A DNA stretch of 64,000 bases. It comes from Crossiella cryophila (GTDB lineage Bacteria > Actinomycetota > Actinomycetes > Mycobacteriales > Pseudonocardiaceae). The position numbers and the translations under genes are program-made. The notes under the pieces are model-generated. The model ran no database searches. It saw only the letters and a list, made by a program, of their open reading frames with translations, and was not told the origin of the DNA. Below are positions 63,719 to 64,000 of the stretch, in pieces (the first letter of the stretch is position 1; every line of letters starts with the position of its first letter). Location: positions 1,922,001 through 1,986,000 of the forward strand of contig NZ_JACHMH010000001.1 in NCBI RefSeq assembly GCF_014204915.1, given 5' to 3'.

Positions 63719-64000
63719 TCGCCGATCACCGGTGGCGCGTACTGGCGGGCGTCGCCGAAGACGTCGTCGTCCTCGACCAGGAAGCTCTGGTGTTCCCCGT
63801 CCTCCTCGCGCCGGGCCCGGCCCACCGGGGCCGCGGCGGCGGATCGGGCCGCCGGAGCCGGTTCTGGGTCGAGGCCGAGCACGCCGCCGGGGACATCGCC
63901 GCCGCGGCGGGACTCGGCGAGGTGGGTGGCCTCGGCCGCGTCCCAGGCCGGTCGGTGCTGCGGGCCGGGGCGGGTGGTCGCGGCCGAGGACGTCGTGCCC
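63715..64000 (-). CDS. PPE-like protein, C-terminal tail only
   Basis: About 94 C-terminal residues are visible; the start lies beyond the window. The tail is Ala/Pro-rich and ends SFLVEDDDVFGDARQYAPP followed by VIGE, an ending I associate with PPE-domain ESX substrates of Pseudonocardiaceae. The stop overlaps the EspG start (GTGA), supporting a substrate-chaperone pair. The identification rests on the tail and the neighbour only. Confidence 0.65.
   Translation of the reverse strand, partial: GTTSSAATTRPGPQHRPAWDAAEATHLAESRRGGDVPGGVLGLDPEPAPAARSAAAAPVGRARREEDGEHQSFLVEDDDVFGDARQYAPPVIGE

Overview
The window is high-GC actinobacterial chromosome, most likely from the order Pseudonocardiales. 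Evidence: codon use dominated by G or C at third positions, frequent GTG starts, a fused F420-precursor (FO) synthase, type VII secretion accessory proteins (EspG, a PPE-like tail, EspC-like and WXG-like proteins), DGPF/ECF sigma and SCO4848-type membrane proteins. From memory, the gene order also matches two reference chromosomes: trpS, YihY, dac, sdhCDAB, cdd, deoA, add, an Rv3311-type gene, upp, pmmB, purine nucleoside phosphorylase, two amidohydrolases, lpdA and glpD parallel the Rv3302c-Rv3336c stretch of Mycobacterium tuberculosis, and dac/SCO4848, sdh, nucleoside ABC transporter and deoC/ALDH parallel the SCO48xx-49xx region of Streptomyces. No tRNA, rRNA, CRISPR array or transposase gene was seen.

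Layout. 0-8.7 kb: end of fbiC, a small membrane protein, trpS, a YihY protein, an ECF sigma/DGPF pair, a D,D-carboxypeptidase and two small membrane proteins. 8.7-9.7 kb: a gene-free block of nested palindromes. 9.7-13.1 kb: sdhCDAB (minus strand). 13.4-20.3 kb: a nucleoside-uptake and pyrimidine-salvage operon (BMP lipoprotein, ABC ATPase, two permeases, cdd, deoA). 20.3-20.8 kb: a second copy of part of the palindromic block. 20.9-33.8 kb: coiled-coil protein, add, an Rv3311-like gene, a small type VII-associated cluster with a WXG-like/NlpC-P60 protein, PadR, SMI1-like and membrane proteins, then deoC with two aldehyde-dehydrogenase-family genes and divergent upp. 34.3-40.5 kb: accessory segment with two secreted GH18 chitinases under two DasR-like boxes, TetR, a toxin-antitoxin-like pair, and MerR with an aldo/keto reductase. 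40.7-49.0 kb: pmmB, punA, a membrane Ser/Thr kinase, and xylB-ROK regulator-xylA. 49.1-55.3 kb: two M20 amidohydrolases, a DUF559-like gene flanked by inverted repeats, a GGCT-like protein, lpdA. 55.4-58.4 kb: three secreted proteins sharing a C-terminal ETGGG motif, interleaved with two class F-like sortases. 58.5-62.8 kb: glpK, glpF and divergent glpD. 62.9-64.0 kb: EspG-like gene and the tail of a PPE-like gene.

How the genes work together: much of the core is one nucleoside and pentose economy. Imported nucleosides are deaminated (cdd, add) and phosphorolysed (deoA, punA); the sugar phosphates pass through a phosphopentomutase-type enzyme (pmmB) to DeoC, whose acetaldehyde can be oxidised by the adjacent aldehyde dehydrogenase; uracil is recovered by upp. 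Xylose and glycerol catabolism feed the same central metabolism, and succinate dehydrogenase feeds respiration.

The most unusual non-coding signal is a family of palindromic arrays built from a 22-bp unit with core GTTGGCCGTT. Five complete arrays occupy four convergent 3'-to-3' gene junctions, and a diverged pair of half-arrays brackets the DUF559-like gene. The central stems differ between copies but keep pairing, which suggests selected RNA structure and a role as bidirectional terminators or boundary elements. The second most unusual locus is the sortase/ETGGG cluster, where two of three putative substrates end at the motif with no membrane anchor and the codons of the motif double as the ribosome-binding site of the next gene.
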